From: Chara braunii
Taxonomy: Eukaryota; Streptophyta; Charophyceae; Charales; Characeae
DNA length: 21,808 nt
Reading direction: 5' to 3'
Assembly (NCBI GenBank): GCA_003427395.1
Contig: BFEA01000004.1
Location: 3,670,843-3,692,650, forward strand
Part shown: positions 1-8,850 of the stretch, in pieces
Numbering within the stretch: the first letter of the stretch is position 1
Layout: each line of letters starts with the position of its first letter
Notes under the pieces: model-generated
Databases searched by the model: none
What the model was told of the DNA's origin: nothing
What the model saw: the letters and a program-made list of their open reading frames with translations, nothing else
Translations under genes and position numbers: made by a program

Positions 1-6
<6 letters not shown>

Positions 7-75
<69 letters not shown>
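7..75. repeat. (GA)n microsatellite
   Basis: Uninterrupted GA dinucleotide run preceded by GTGTGT. It gives long Glu/Arg-alternating translations that carry no meaning as protein. Confidence 0.97.
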
Positions 76-76
<1 letters not shown>

Positions 77-733
77 ACGGTGTGTTGAAGTGGGGTTATC
101 TCTTCGCATCTTCTGTATATTTTTTATTATTGGTTTTCGACCATCTTCGCTTGCGGCACTCTCAAATTTTCTTTTCGTTGTTTGATGTAGTAATTATCTT
201 TCTCTCCCCCATCTCTTCCTATTAAATGGAGAACTTATGACAATTTCTAAAATTGATTGATCGCTCGAACGATTTGCATGGAGGGTTATCGATCGCAGAG
301 CCAAGGGATTATGAGGAGTATGGGATAAGCTTCCTGCTGATGTATGGAAAGGCGTATGTAATCCCGCCGTTTTTTTTTTCCGACCATGTTTCTGTGTATG
401 CAACATCGATCGACTGAATGATTTTGCATTAAGCCTGTAGAAGTTATCTCCTCGAATAAACCCAGATCAGGATAGATGCATGCACAACTGGTAGGTTACA
501 GATTGTATACATGCCTAGGTATGAGTTGGATCTTCCTCATGCATGATCCAAGCACGATTGATATCTGATGCGCGCGAATGTTACTCACTCTCTCTTTCCT
601 TCTGCCCATCGAACATTTGTTTGAGTTGCACTGAGTATACGGGCATCGTTCCTTCGTAAGAGCAATAAGAGTAGATTAACGGTAGGCGTAATACTTATGT
701 TGGAACACATCATGTGCACGCACGTATACGGAT

Positions 734-779
734 GACACCCGAACGGCAGTTAATGCCAGTTATCACGCATATGGGTGTC
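734..779. other. nested inverted repeat
   Basis: GACACCC (734-740) pairs with GGGTGTC (773-779). Inside it GGCA (745-748) pairs with TGCC (754-757). Function unknown. Confidence 0.4.
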
Positions 780-1280
780 TGCATGATTCGTTCCTGACCC
801 TATCACGCCTGGTACACCCGAATGAATGAGTTAAGTACTTTTTGCAAAATATGGACATTGGTGTTTTGTTGTGGATCACTAACCGTGCCTGCTTAAGGGA
901 CCTTGAGTACCGAGAATACTGAGAAAGTGAACAACTTTTCCGTCGATCGAACTTAAGGCTCCCGGCCTAACCTCGCCAGACTGAAAACGATCGATTATGT
1001 GCCTGGGATTTTGAGAGGGTCATCGGACGGAATTCCCGAATCCCGGATCACCCCGACACCCGTAGCCACCAGTACTACAACACATCGGGATTCGTCGCGA
1101 TCGAAACCAATTCCCCTCCATTCTATCTCCTTCTCCTTTATCACAATCTAGCGGCCGTCCCTTGGGAGTCAATAGCCCCCTCCTGGCCCCGGAGGTACGG
1201 CTCTGAGTATCGAGAGTATTATACTTATTGAGCCGGGGGATTTGTCCGGCGAACACGGCTTGAAGCTGAGTGTCGAGAAC

Positions 1281-1301
1281 ATGGCCTCCGGTTGAGGCCA
1301 T
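1281..1301. other. perfect 8-bp hairpin
   Basis: ATGGCCTC and GAGGCCAT flank the 5-nt loop CGGTT. It lies about 500 bases upstream of the first recognisable gag residues, so it could belong to a retroelement leader. No function is assigned. Confidence 0.5.
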
Positions 1302-1793
1302 CCATGTCAGATTCCGAGATCTACAAAACCCGCCAACGACAACTGTTTACACAGAGAGACACCCAATGTGTTCCCTCCGTACATCGAGTACGAACCCGCC
1401 CTGGACGATGGGGCAGGCAAAACTAGCCGCTCGACTCTGAAGTGTGAAACTGAAGATCTGGTCCTACGCTAGACCACTTGCATCCCTGTCCTTGAAATTT
1501 GGCACTGGAGATCTCAGTTCTGGCTTGGGACTCCACCCCTACTTTCCTAAAATCCTTGGCACACCCCTACTACGCACTTCCAGGCCCCCTCCCACTTTGA
1601 AAACAAAAAGTCCCGCTGGGCGTGAGGTTAGTATGAGAGCCGACATGTATCAAGATCAAGGACTGACAAGTGATCCGGCTCCATATCTCGACCGATCTGG
1701 TGAGCCCCAGGCGAGGACGGTCTAGACAAAGAAACACGTTAAAGCGCGAATCCGTAGTCACCCGAAACCGACCCACCCACTGCCCCGCCTGAT

Positions 1794-2524
1794 TTGTATC
1801 TTTTCAACCTTGCACATCATCTAGCCGGAGCATGGCTTGCCACGCTTCGATCACAACAACATGACAATGATGAAGCCAGTATAAACATCCCCGCCTGTCT
1901 AGGAGGAGATGCGCACCATTGGTTCAGTACCTACGTCTTGATCGATCTCCCGACCTTCGAAAGGGAACAGACTTTATTTATGATTAAGGACCGAGTACAA
2001 AAACCTCTCTAGTTCATCGTTGAATACCAAAGCCGGTTCTACAGACTGTTCATAAAGTCCGAACGAGAAGAGAATATAGAGACCTGTTTATCAACGGGCT
2101 TAGGAGCCGCGCGATGCGCGCCAAGCTGCGAAAACAATTCTCCCCCATTGATCACACCACACAACAAATCATGGACATTGCAGAAGAAATAAAACGGAAG
2201 TTCGCCACTAGCCTCCTTGAAGAGGAAGACCACGCTAAAGACGAAGACTCTACTGAACTAGCCTGGGCGCGAGCGGAATTAGATGCACTCCAGGACAAGT
2301 TCAAAAACATGGGGGTTGTATCAGGCCCTGTCACCGACCTAGAGCGGGTAGTGACTAAGAGACCTCTTTTCGATCTAACCACAAGACCATCGGTGGTGAA
2401 AGTTGCTGCACCCCCCACGAGCACAGTACGAAAGGCATACGATTCCAGCGCAGTGTTAGAACTAACAAGAACTTTGAAGAACATTAATTTGAAAGATAAT
2501 ACAATGTCGGTATCGAAACGTTGA
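1794..2524 (+). pseudogene. gag: gag capsid-like region (retrotrans_gag type)
   Basis: The first frame carries GDAHHWFSTYV at 1905-1937, equivalent to the conserved A-x-x-W-F part of the plant gag domain. After a stop at 2010-2012 the same frame continues with VEYQSRFYRL at 2019-2048, matching the V-E-Y-x-x-x-F-x-x-L signature. A frame change near 2083-2087 then gives FINGLRSRAM (2087-2116), the expected F-x-x-G-L step, followed by a charged helical stretch up to two consecutive TGA codons at 2522-2527. In an active element this protein would package element RNA into cytoplasmic particles. The N-terminus is uncertain: there is no credible ATG and the frame only becomes recognisable from about 1794. 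The copy is clearly non-functional. Confidence 0.75.
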
Positions 2525-2527
2525 TGA

Positions 2528-2965
2528 GATCGATGCGTCCCGGTCGGAGGCCAGCCTGTACAAGCGGCAAGGGGACCCACCATATCACCCGTCGCCAGGA
2601 CAAACGAATGCCATACGTGTCATCAACCCGGACATATAGGAGGGGATTACCCCCACATAGCTCCACAGACTTGGGTAGGAGCCACCCCCGTGGCAGCTGC
2701 CCCTGTAGCGAATGGACCAGGGAGAGTCGGAACGATGGTGGAAGAAACGGAGGGGGTGATGGTCGGGGCAACGGTTATGGAGGAAGCAGCAAAACTCATC
2801 CCCCTCGATCAATATCTCACGTTGGACTATCCCGGGTTAGGCATGATAGGAGCAGTTCAACCGGCTGATGATGAGCGAGAAGTTTCGGAATGGAAACCCT
2901 CGCCCCAAGAAATGAAATCCGGAGAATCAGATTTTTCACTAGACAGATCAACGCACTTAATATAG
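2528..2965 (+). pseudogene. gag: gag zinc-knuckle and C-terminal region
   Basis: It continues in the same frame as the capsid region, straight after the tandem TGA codons, and stays open to 2965. A CX2CX4H knuckle lies at 2609-2635 (C-H-T-C then H-Q-P-G-H). The fourth ligand, expected four residues later, is Tyr (codon TAC at 2648-2650) instead of Cys, one transition away. This is the nucleocapsid-type RNA-binding motif of retroelement gag. The downstream 90 residues are Gly/Ala/Val-rich then acidic, like the spacer between gag and protease. The frame ends at a TAG where a shift near 2935-2950 moves the collinear reading to the next frame. Confidence 0.7.
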
Positions 2966-3245
2966 TTCGAGCCCTAGATTACTGTATACCCTTACCGATC
3001 GGGCACCTTCTGTCCATATACGAACAAGCTAACAACAAAATGCTACAACACTGCAAGGCTAATCGAAAATAATTCGCCCTCGCAAAGCTTGCCGCCATCA
3101 AGGGAAAGGCGTCCGACAAAAGACAGAAACTTGATAAAGCAAGGACCTCAGAGTCCGTATGCGTAGATTGGTCCAGAAAGACGATCACTTTTTGTGCATC
3201 AAGCCCATCCCGTAGATATCAGCCGAATGTGATATAGAGGTATGA
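2950..3245 (+). pseudogene. gag-protease linker region
   Basis: Frame from about 2950 reading IVRALDYCIPLPIGHLLSIY through a single TAA at 3070 to about 3197. It then moves to the neighbouring frame (IKPIP, 3198-3212), passes TAG at 3213, and reads ISAECDIEV just before the protease. The middle part (3073-3180) is Lys-rich with no stops. A long collinear frame with few stops suggests comparatively recent inactivation. The region lies between the zinc knuckle and the DSG site, where gag-pro elements carry poorly conserved linker sequence. I assign no separate function. Confidence 0.6.
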
Positions 3246-3633
3246 GGAATACCGTACAACGCCATCCTTGACTCAGGGCAGCCGTATTGGCAATATCACT
3301 CAGGTTAGTTGAGCAAGTTGGAAGAAAAAAATATTTAATCCTCATCCCAGAGGGAGACCACCTCGTCTCCGCAGACGAAGGGAAAATTAGGGTTGCTGGT
3401 CTGAGCTTGGTCGAATGTCAAACGTCGCTTTTCGAATAGGAAAAGTGCATGCTCTCGGTGAGGCGATTGTACTAAATGTGACGTCATACAATCTGCTCAT
3501 TGGTCTGCCTTCCCTCAACTCGCTACAAGCAAATATGGATTTCGAACGACGAATGGTGGTCCTCAAGAATACAAGAGGAAAGTCGCATATCGTCCCTGTC
3601 GAGCACATCGGTCTCGTACGGGGACCCTCCTGA
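3246..3633 (+). pseudogene. retropepsin-like aspartic protease remnant
   Basis: The active-site strand is NAILDSGQ at 3258-3281. It has the catalytic Asp of the D-S/T-G motif, but the usual following Ala is Gln. After a frame change the reading continues as YLILIPEGDHLVSADEGKIR, and after another near 3418-3425 as VAFRIGKVHALGEAI (from 3424). The C-terminal beta strand YNLLIGLPSL is at 3487-3516, equivalent to the hydrophobic-hydrophobic-G strand of retropepsins. It is followed by MDFERRMVVL, and the frame closes at TGA 3631-3633. In an intact element the dimeric protease would cut the gag-pol polyprotein. Stops and shifts make this copy inactive. Confidence 0.75.
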
Positions 3634-4072
3634 CCACGTCACGCAGGATTTGTGGCTGGACTTTATCATTTTATCGTGGTGCAATGGAGCTTCCGTCGCC
3701 TCTCCGGCCGAGTGCGCCAACCATACCTCTCGCGAACCCCTACGATGGGATAGGACCATGCGAGGTACAACTTACCTCCACCTGCGGGAGTTGTCACCAT
3801 CCCTTAGGTGGGCATGTTTCCCCTCGAGCCACCGAACCACATGCGAAAGTTAATGAGTTGCAAACGCAGAGGTGCCCCAACCGAGGGCGTTTCTCGTACG
3901 TTATAGCATAGGGGGTAGCGTGGTCCAACGCCTCTATCGGACCCTTAGGCGAACCGACGCACTGGGGGCTGAAGTCCCAAGCGTGACTCGACGTCGGTCA
4001 ACTAGGACGCATCCAACTTACCACACGTTACATCACGCTAAAAACATAAAATCAAATTACACACACAAATAA
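3634..4072 (+). pseudogene. decayed tail downstream of protease
   Basis: A frame entering from the protease side (DHVTQDLWLDFI, about 3634-3670) gives way to a neighbouring frame starting ELPSPLRPSAP at 3687. That one runs to 3911 and includes a C-G-S-C pair around 3786-3797. It is probably the remainder of the protease-to-reverse-transcriptase spacer, but I recognise no domain. After about 4020 the composition becomes AT-rich and coding character is lost. Confidence 0.35.
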
Positions 4073-4090
4073 AACACTCCTAGTCCCCTT

Positions 4091-4133
4091 AGTGTCGAAC
4101 CCATAACCTTCTGATACGAAAATCGATTAGGCG
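4091..4133 (-). pseudogene. tRNA-Arg-like fragment, possibly SINE head
   Basis: The minus strand reads GCCTAAT (A-box/D-arm type), then TTCG with a potential TCG anticodon at 4119-4117, then ATCAGAAGG (3' side of the anticodon stem) and GGGTTCGACAC (B-box/T-loop type). Order and wording match the cytosolic plant tRNA-Arg(UCG) body. About a dozen bases covering the D-arm 3' side and the anticodon-stem 5' side are missing, and no acceptor stem can be paired. It is either a tRNA pseudogene or the promoter head of a tRNA-derived SINE running toward lower coordinates. It is not a functional tRNA. Confidence 0.45.
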
Positions 4134-4226
4134 TCGAACGTGAGTCTTAAGATAAAACCGTGCGGACGCAAGACTTTCTCATATCGACTAGCCATGCATG
4201 CATATGCAAGCAGTCGCAACGATGAC

Positions 4227-4354
4227 GTACTAAGTAGTACCCATAATAATGTGACCCTCGATGGTCTCGAGGGTCGCGTTCGACACTCAAGTGTCGGCTG
4301 ACACGCGCCTTGAGGGGTTAATCTTTCAACGTTAGACAACCGTCAAGGCGGTTG
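4227..4354. other. cluster of four short perfect hairpins
   Basis: Within 128 bases: GTACTA/TAGTAC (4227-4240, 2-nt spacer); GACCCTCG/CGAGGGTC (4253-4275, 7-nt loop); CGACACT/AGTGTCG (4281-4296, 2-nt spacer); CAACCG/CGGTTG (4337-4354, 6-nt loop). All stems are perfect. Role unknown. Confidence 0.65.
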
Positions 4355-5240
4355 AGAACCACACCCTTTTCTGCACCCTGCGGAGAGTGTGTGGTACATA
4401 GGTTCTTGCCTGTTGTGGAAGTCGGGTTTTATTTCCTGGAGCCGAGTTCCATCATCCAGAGTCTGGAGAGAAGTCAAGGGGTTTGATTTTGACGTCTGCC
4501 ACAAACTCCAACGTCCAACTATAATAATTGTAAGAAGCAAGGGGGTAAAAGAAAAATCTTCATTTTCTCTCAACACATAATTCGTTTAACCCTTACGCAC
4601 GATCACAGTAGGCCGCGCGGACACTTGATACAGATATATAAATACAAGACGATCACTTCTCATAATCACAGTGAGTCTCCCTTCAACCATACATATGAAA
4701 TCGCAGACAATCAAATCCAGAGTCTGAACCACAAACATACCTGCAATCACACCAAAGATTCAACCAAAAATCCATACACTACACGGGGTCAACTTCAACC
4801 ACTCTCTATGTTCATACCCCTCGCTTTAGCCATACAAACCCCATCTTTGTCTAACCTTCCATAATAAAATTCCCAGTACCTTTTTTAAATGGACATTCGA
4901 TAAAGTCCGGGTGAAAACCCAACGAAACAATTCAAACCACAAGAGCTAAAACCTTTAGGTTGAGTAGCAAGAGTGAATTAAAGTTGAGTCGTAAACCGAC
5001 GAATTGACAACCGACCTGTTATCAATGATAACAGAAGATAATCCTCGTGAGATCCAGTTGAACCTAGTCCAATCCTTAATCGATTTGATCAAAAAATTAC
5101 ATGTAACAGAAGACAAGTCAATCCCCAAGATTAATACTTATAAGTGCATGGAGAACAAACCTCCATATCACACTTTAGTGAAATCCAATCCATAACTAAA
5201 TATGAATTTACCTCTTGGCAAGTGCCCAAGCAAAGGTCAA
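4355..5240. other. AT-rich gene-free stretch
   Basis: No coding sequence is supported. A small double hairpin lies at 4891-4920: GGAC/GTCC, directly followed by GGGT-GAAA-ACCC, a GNRA-type capped stem if transcribed. Otherwise I see nothing. Confidence 0.5.
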
Positions 5241-5249
5241 CCTCTGGCG

Positions 5250-5880
5250 GCGCTACCTCTATGCATGGTTGATCGCCAAAATTTTCCCTATCAAAATATA
5301 TCTAACTCCTTTCAACTAAGAAAATTTCGGCAGCGCTTCAAATTTCCGTAGGAAAAGTGTCTTTTCATAATTTATACTCGTTCGCATATGAAAACTAAAA
5401 TGATATTCAACTCTAGAAAGTCAAATTTTGTTTAACTCTCTGAATTAGGAAAAATTCGGCAACATCTCCTTTAGAGAAATAGACTTCCAAAATTTATACT
5501 AAATCAGATATGAACTCAAAGAAAGATTTGACTTCTTGCCAAGACAAAATTTAACTAACTCCTTAGATTTGTAGAAATTTCGGCAGCGCTTTTCGTAGAG
5601 AAAATAGTTTTTCAAAATTTATATAAAGTTAAATACAGATTTGAAATGATTCTGACATCACAAAGTCAAATTTTGTCTAACTCACCGAATTAGTAAACAT
5701 TCGGGCAGTACTTCTCTTAGAAAAGATGGTTTTCCATATTTCTACTAAGCCAGACATAAACTTTAGATAAATGTTGAACTTTGAAAAACTAAAATTTAAC
5801 TAACTCATTGGTTTTGGTTTTGTAGAAATTTCGACGGCGGTTCTCGTAGGAAAAGTAACTTTCTAAAGTTATAGAAAATC
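5250..5880. repeat. diverged tandem repeat, 121-130 bp period, five units
   Basis: The anchor TTCGG/TTCGA, followed in most units by a CAGCGCTTCTC-like stretch, recurs at 5326, 5455, 5579, 5700 and 5830. Each unit then has a GTAGGAAAAG-like stretch, an AAAATTTATA-like stretch and a TCAAATTTTGTCTAACTC-like stretch in the same order. Flanking words resembling TGGCAAG and GCGCTACCT occur at both ends (near 5217 and 5976). There is no coding potential. Several units can form a small stem just before the anchor, for example CCGAAT/ATTCGG around 5686-5704. Confidence 0.75.
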
Positions 5881-6161
5881 AAGTCAAGTAAAAGATCTCA
5901 GAAAATGCGAGAATTGACCTAAATAAGAAACTGAGAAAATGCAGAAATTGAACTAACTCATATGACTCTGGCACGTGGCAAGCAACTAAAGCGACTACCT
6001 ATCAAACTGAAACTCAAACTAAGTAAAACTCTCATTCGGCCACATGCAAGTCCATACCACAACTGTAAATACTCTCACCAGCCCCTAGGTTAAACCTTAT
6101 CAACAGTAATTCATAGTCTTTCAATAATTTATCATTTATACCCAACTTACATAAGACATAA

Positions 6162-6884
6162 AGCAAAACCATTAAACCTAGGAACAAAGTCTAGCTCAAC
6201 CATTGAATATACACAAACACATGACACTACTACTTGTCTCTTCTTTGAGCATATGACTAAGCGAAACAAGCATAGTCGCCCTAAACTATCTAAGTAACCA
6301 AGTTATAATACTTTTTTGCTCTTAGTCTTTTAAGGCAGCATAAGACTGAACAATTTGACTTAGAAACGAAGTTCAACCTGCTCCTTTTTACCACCAATTT
6401 ATATTTTTAATTAATATATTTTTCTTTTTCATGATAAGTTATAGTCAGACCATTCAACTTAGAAACAAAGTCTGACTAGCTTGTTCGTAGATAAAATAAT
6501 AATAAAGTATAAATAAGTTTATCATTTTGTTCCAACATGTGTGTGACTCCAGATCAGACCATTCAACTTAGAAACGAAGTTTGATCCTTTGTCTGATTCC
6601 CTTATAATAAAGCAAAAAGAAGTTTGAGTCATCCAACTAAGAAACAAAGCTCAAACTCCCCTCTTTATAAACAATAAAGAAACATCGTAAACCCTAAAAT
6701 AAACCAAGACGAAGAAACCATTCAACTTAGAAACAAAGCTTGGTTCCTGAAAAGACAATCGTAGACAGTCCACGCAAATCAGAGCAACGAGACCATCTAA
6801 CTTAGGAACAACGTATCGTCCTCGAGACAATTAAAAAAACTAAACATAGCACTGGGTCATTCAACTTAGAAACTAAGCCCAACC
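6162..6884. repeat. array of eight hairpins with conserved 19-nt core and copy-specific arms
   Basis: The core consensus CATTCAACTTAGAAACAAA is exactly 19 nt in every copy, at 6170-6188, 6352-6370, 6451-6469, 6560-6578, 6630-6648, 6719-6737, 6794-6812 and 6858-6876. It is flanked by 8-nt arms. Pairs of arms are AGCAAAAC/GTCTAGCT (6 of 8), GACTGAAC/GTTCAACC (6 of 8), AGTCAGAC/GTCTGACT (8 of 8, extends to 9), GATCAGAC/GTTTGATC (8 with one G-U), GTTTGAGT/GCTCAAAC (8 with one G-U, extends to 9), AACCAAG/CTTGGTT (7, left arm displaced by about 10 nt), AACGAGAC/GTATCGTC (6 of 8) and TGGGT/GCCCA (5 with one G-U). Centres are 64-182 bases apart in AT-rich DNA. Weaker relatives may lie at 6255-6277 and 6284-6304. 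I recognise no known element or RNA family. Confidence 0.8.
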
Positions 6885-6889
6885 TTTGG

Positions 6890-8300
6890 TTGACCCGGTC
6901 AGTCGCAAGCAAAACCACCTGTCTCTCGCCTTCCCCAAATTCACAACCCCTTTTTCAATCTGAATTCAGACAAGCAACAAAAATGAAATTGAAAATGGGC
7001 ATTCATTCCTTTACTTAGCTCAGATTTATGTCCAGAAAATCAAACATAAACTCAATATGGGATGCATGAAGTATACTCAGTCAAACCATAGAAAGATGTA
7101 TAGGTAAGGGTTTTATCTGGGTTTATAGAAGGGGATGATGATTACCACTCAGTTCCCTGCCCCCAGAACATCGCCTAGGTCCAAGCAGAGCTCCCACAAT
7201 CTGTGAGGCAATCCTCCCACAGAGGCCTTGGCACGGATTACGAGTTGCAATCTCGCCCACCGCCTTCCTTTAAGGAGTCAGAACCAATAGACTAGACTTA
7301 GAATAAGAAGGGCAGAAGGAGGAAAATTTTGTCACTCAGACCTTAGAATGGTGCACTCATACTCGTGTGAGAGCCTTCAAATATTCCATGCGTCTTAGGG
7401 TCCCGCAATGATGGCCAAATAAGCAGTAATCCCGCTAAACTAAAGTCAGAACGCTAAATGCTGACCTCCTGGTGGTCCTCGCAATCGCAACAAACACCCC
7501 TTTCAAAGAAACTCGGCCACTCTACAGTCACTGACTTCCACTCCGGATAAAACAACAGTTGCGTAGTCCAGAAAGCCTGCATTCAAACACCACCCTTGTA
7601 TTCTACTTAACGTAGAGGTGTTAGACGTAGCAACTTCAATAGACTCAGCAACCCCACCAGTTGTTCACGGTAGCGAAGTACCAAAATACAGTAAATCACA
7701 ATGTCACGATTGCTTTGCAGCAGACCATAAACAACACAGTGGTCTACTGCGCATACACAGACTGTGGGCGGAAACCAATAACAACCCCTTCCTGATCCTC
7801 GTTGTTGTGTGAACACGCAACAACATCACCAGTCGTCGACTGCAGTAGCCCAACTGAAATCCATCTTAGTTGCAGCTCCTAGACCGGACAGTTGCAGCAA
7901 CATCTGTAGCGGAATAATTCCATAACTACAGCTTCCTCTCGTGAAACCCAAAGAGTTATTGGTTCTTCAGTCTGACCTGGTGAGTTTCAGATCGGCCCTG
8001 CACCAAACAGGCAATGCCCTTCTGCCTCACTCTGCTGGCTCCACTTCTCCTTTTTCAAACTCGCTCCCCCAATCTATCGTATCTCGATGTTACTGAATCT
8101 GACCGCAACCCCGACCCGATGCGGGTAACTCAAAGTAGCCAGGATCCGCCCTTTATCTAATAAGAAGAACCCTACCAGAAGCCGGAGTATACTGCACCTA
8201 TGTGACACCCTCGGCCTAGACTGCGGGCAATTCGGCCGCCTCGACCAAAAAAGTCGGCCGGCCTATTTTTTTAGTATATTTTTATACCCCTAAAAATACG
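6890..8300. other. gene-free stretch
   Basis: Open frames at 7607-7816 on both strands overlap each other and carry no motif. I see no repeats of note apart from CGGCCG-containing words near 8229-8262. No gene is supported. Confidence 0.5.
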
Positions 8301-8301
8301 T

Positions 8302-8319
8302 AATATATATATATATATA
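8302..8319. repeat. (TA)n tract at left edge of transposon
   Basis: Short (TA)n run directly abutting the CAGGGTT terminus at 8320. It mirrors the longer (TA)n at the other end of the element. Confidence 0.85.
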
Positions 8320-8360
8320 CAGGGTTACCTGACCGAACGCTCGGGGCCCCCCGGGCTGGC

Positions 8361-8422
8361 CCCCGAACGTTCGAGCGTTCGGGGTCCTGTTCGGGGGCCG
8401 AACACCTGCAGGTTCGGCCCCC
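8361..8422. other. two GC-rich subterminal hairpins
   Basis: CCCCGAACG/CGTTCGGGG (8361-8384, 6-nt loop) is followed by GGGGGCCGAAC/GTTCGGCCCCC (8393-8422, 8-nt loop). Both stems are perfect. They sit just inside the left end of the CAGGGTT element and use the same GTTCGGG word that is repeated at its right end, so they may be transposase-binding subterminal repeats. Confidence 0.6.
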
Positions 8423-8428
8423 GCCAAA

Positions 8429-8850
8429 AACATTTTTGGGGCCAAAATGTTTGTTTTTTTTTTTTAAGTTTTTTTTATGAGTTCTCTATGATGTAACCTA
8501 CACGCCTATAAATTTTGAATCTATTTTGCTAAGCCAAAAAAACACTAAAAATCGTCAAAGATGGGGGCGTCAAAACGTGCTCGCCCACTCACTATTTTGT
8601 TTTTTTTTTCAGTTTTAACTTTTTGTTTTCCCTTTATTTCGGGGCCTACAAAAAAATATTATTTTTTTAAAACAATTTAACGAGTTATTGATTATGTAAA
8701 CTACATATCTGTAAATTTTCAGGGCATTTTTCAATGCCAAAACATAATTAAAAATCGGCAAAGATGGCGGTGTCGAAAAGGTGCTGGCACACTCACTCAT
8801 TTTAATTCTCTTTTTATTTTTTCTTATTTTTATCATAGTGTTTATTTTCT
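8429..8850. repeat. diverged tandem duplication of about 205 bp inside the transposon
   Basis: Unit 1 (about 8429-8639) and unit 2 (about 8640-8850) share the order GGGGCC, a T-rich tract, ATGTAA-CTACA-like words, AAATTTT, a GCCAAAA-like word, AAAATCG-CAAAGATGG-GG-GTC, then CTCG/CTGG-C-CACTCACT. They differ at many positions. Neither unit encodes protein. Confidence 0.65.

Larger units (their letters stand above)
76..1790. other. gene-free stretch
   Basis: No convincing coding sequence is seen on either strand. Open frames are short, overlap one another and show no family motif. The stretch holds a nested inverted repeat at 734-779 and a perfect hairpin at 1281-1301. The last 300 bases may be the untranslated leader or a decayed N-terminal part of the gag that follows. 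I looked for a terminal repeat shared with the sequence downstream of the protease and did not find one by eye. Confidence 0.6.
1794..4020 (+). mobile_element. Ty3/gypsy-like gag-protease retroelement remnant
   Basis: Collinear remains of a retroelement polyprotein: capsid-like region, CCHC knuckle, linker, retropepsin with a DSG active site and a C-terminal LIGLP motif, then a short tail. This order fits gag-pro of plant Ty3/gypsy elements. Continuity needs frame changes near 2083-2087, 2935-2950, 3195-3200, 3300-3330 and 3418-3425, and passes in-frame stops at 2010, 2522, 2525, 3070, 3213 and 3243. No YxDD reverse transcriptase motif, RNase H or integrase is visible downstream on the + strand. 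It may be a truncated copy or a non-autonomous gag-pro family. Terminal repeats and primer-binding site were not identified. Confidence 0.75.

Noticed and set aside
1020-1301. 93-residue minus-strand ORF
   Set aside because: No motif, and it overlaps hairpin-rich non-coding sequence.
6162-6884. CRISPR array
   Set aside because: Repeats are 19 nt with irregular 64-182 base spacing, arms vary with the copy, and the sequence is clearly eukaryotic.
6162-6884. Hammerhead or other known self-cleaving ribozyme array
   Set aside because: The core lacks the CUGAnGA and GAAA catalytic words of hammerheads on either strand, and I see no other ribozyme signature.
500-8200. Paired LTRs around the gag-protease remnant
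   Set aside because: No long direct repeat was found by eye between the upstream and downstream flanks. A self dot plot would decide.
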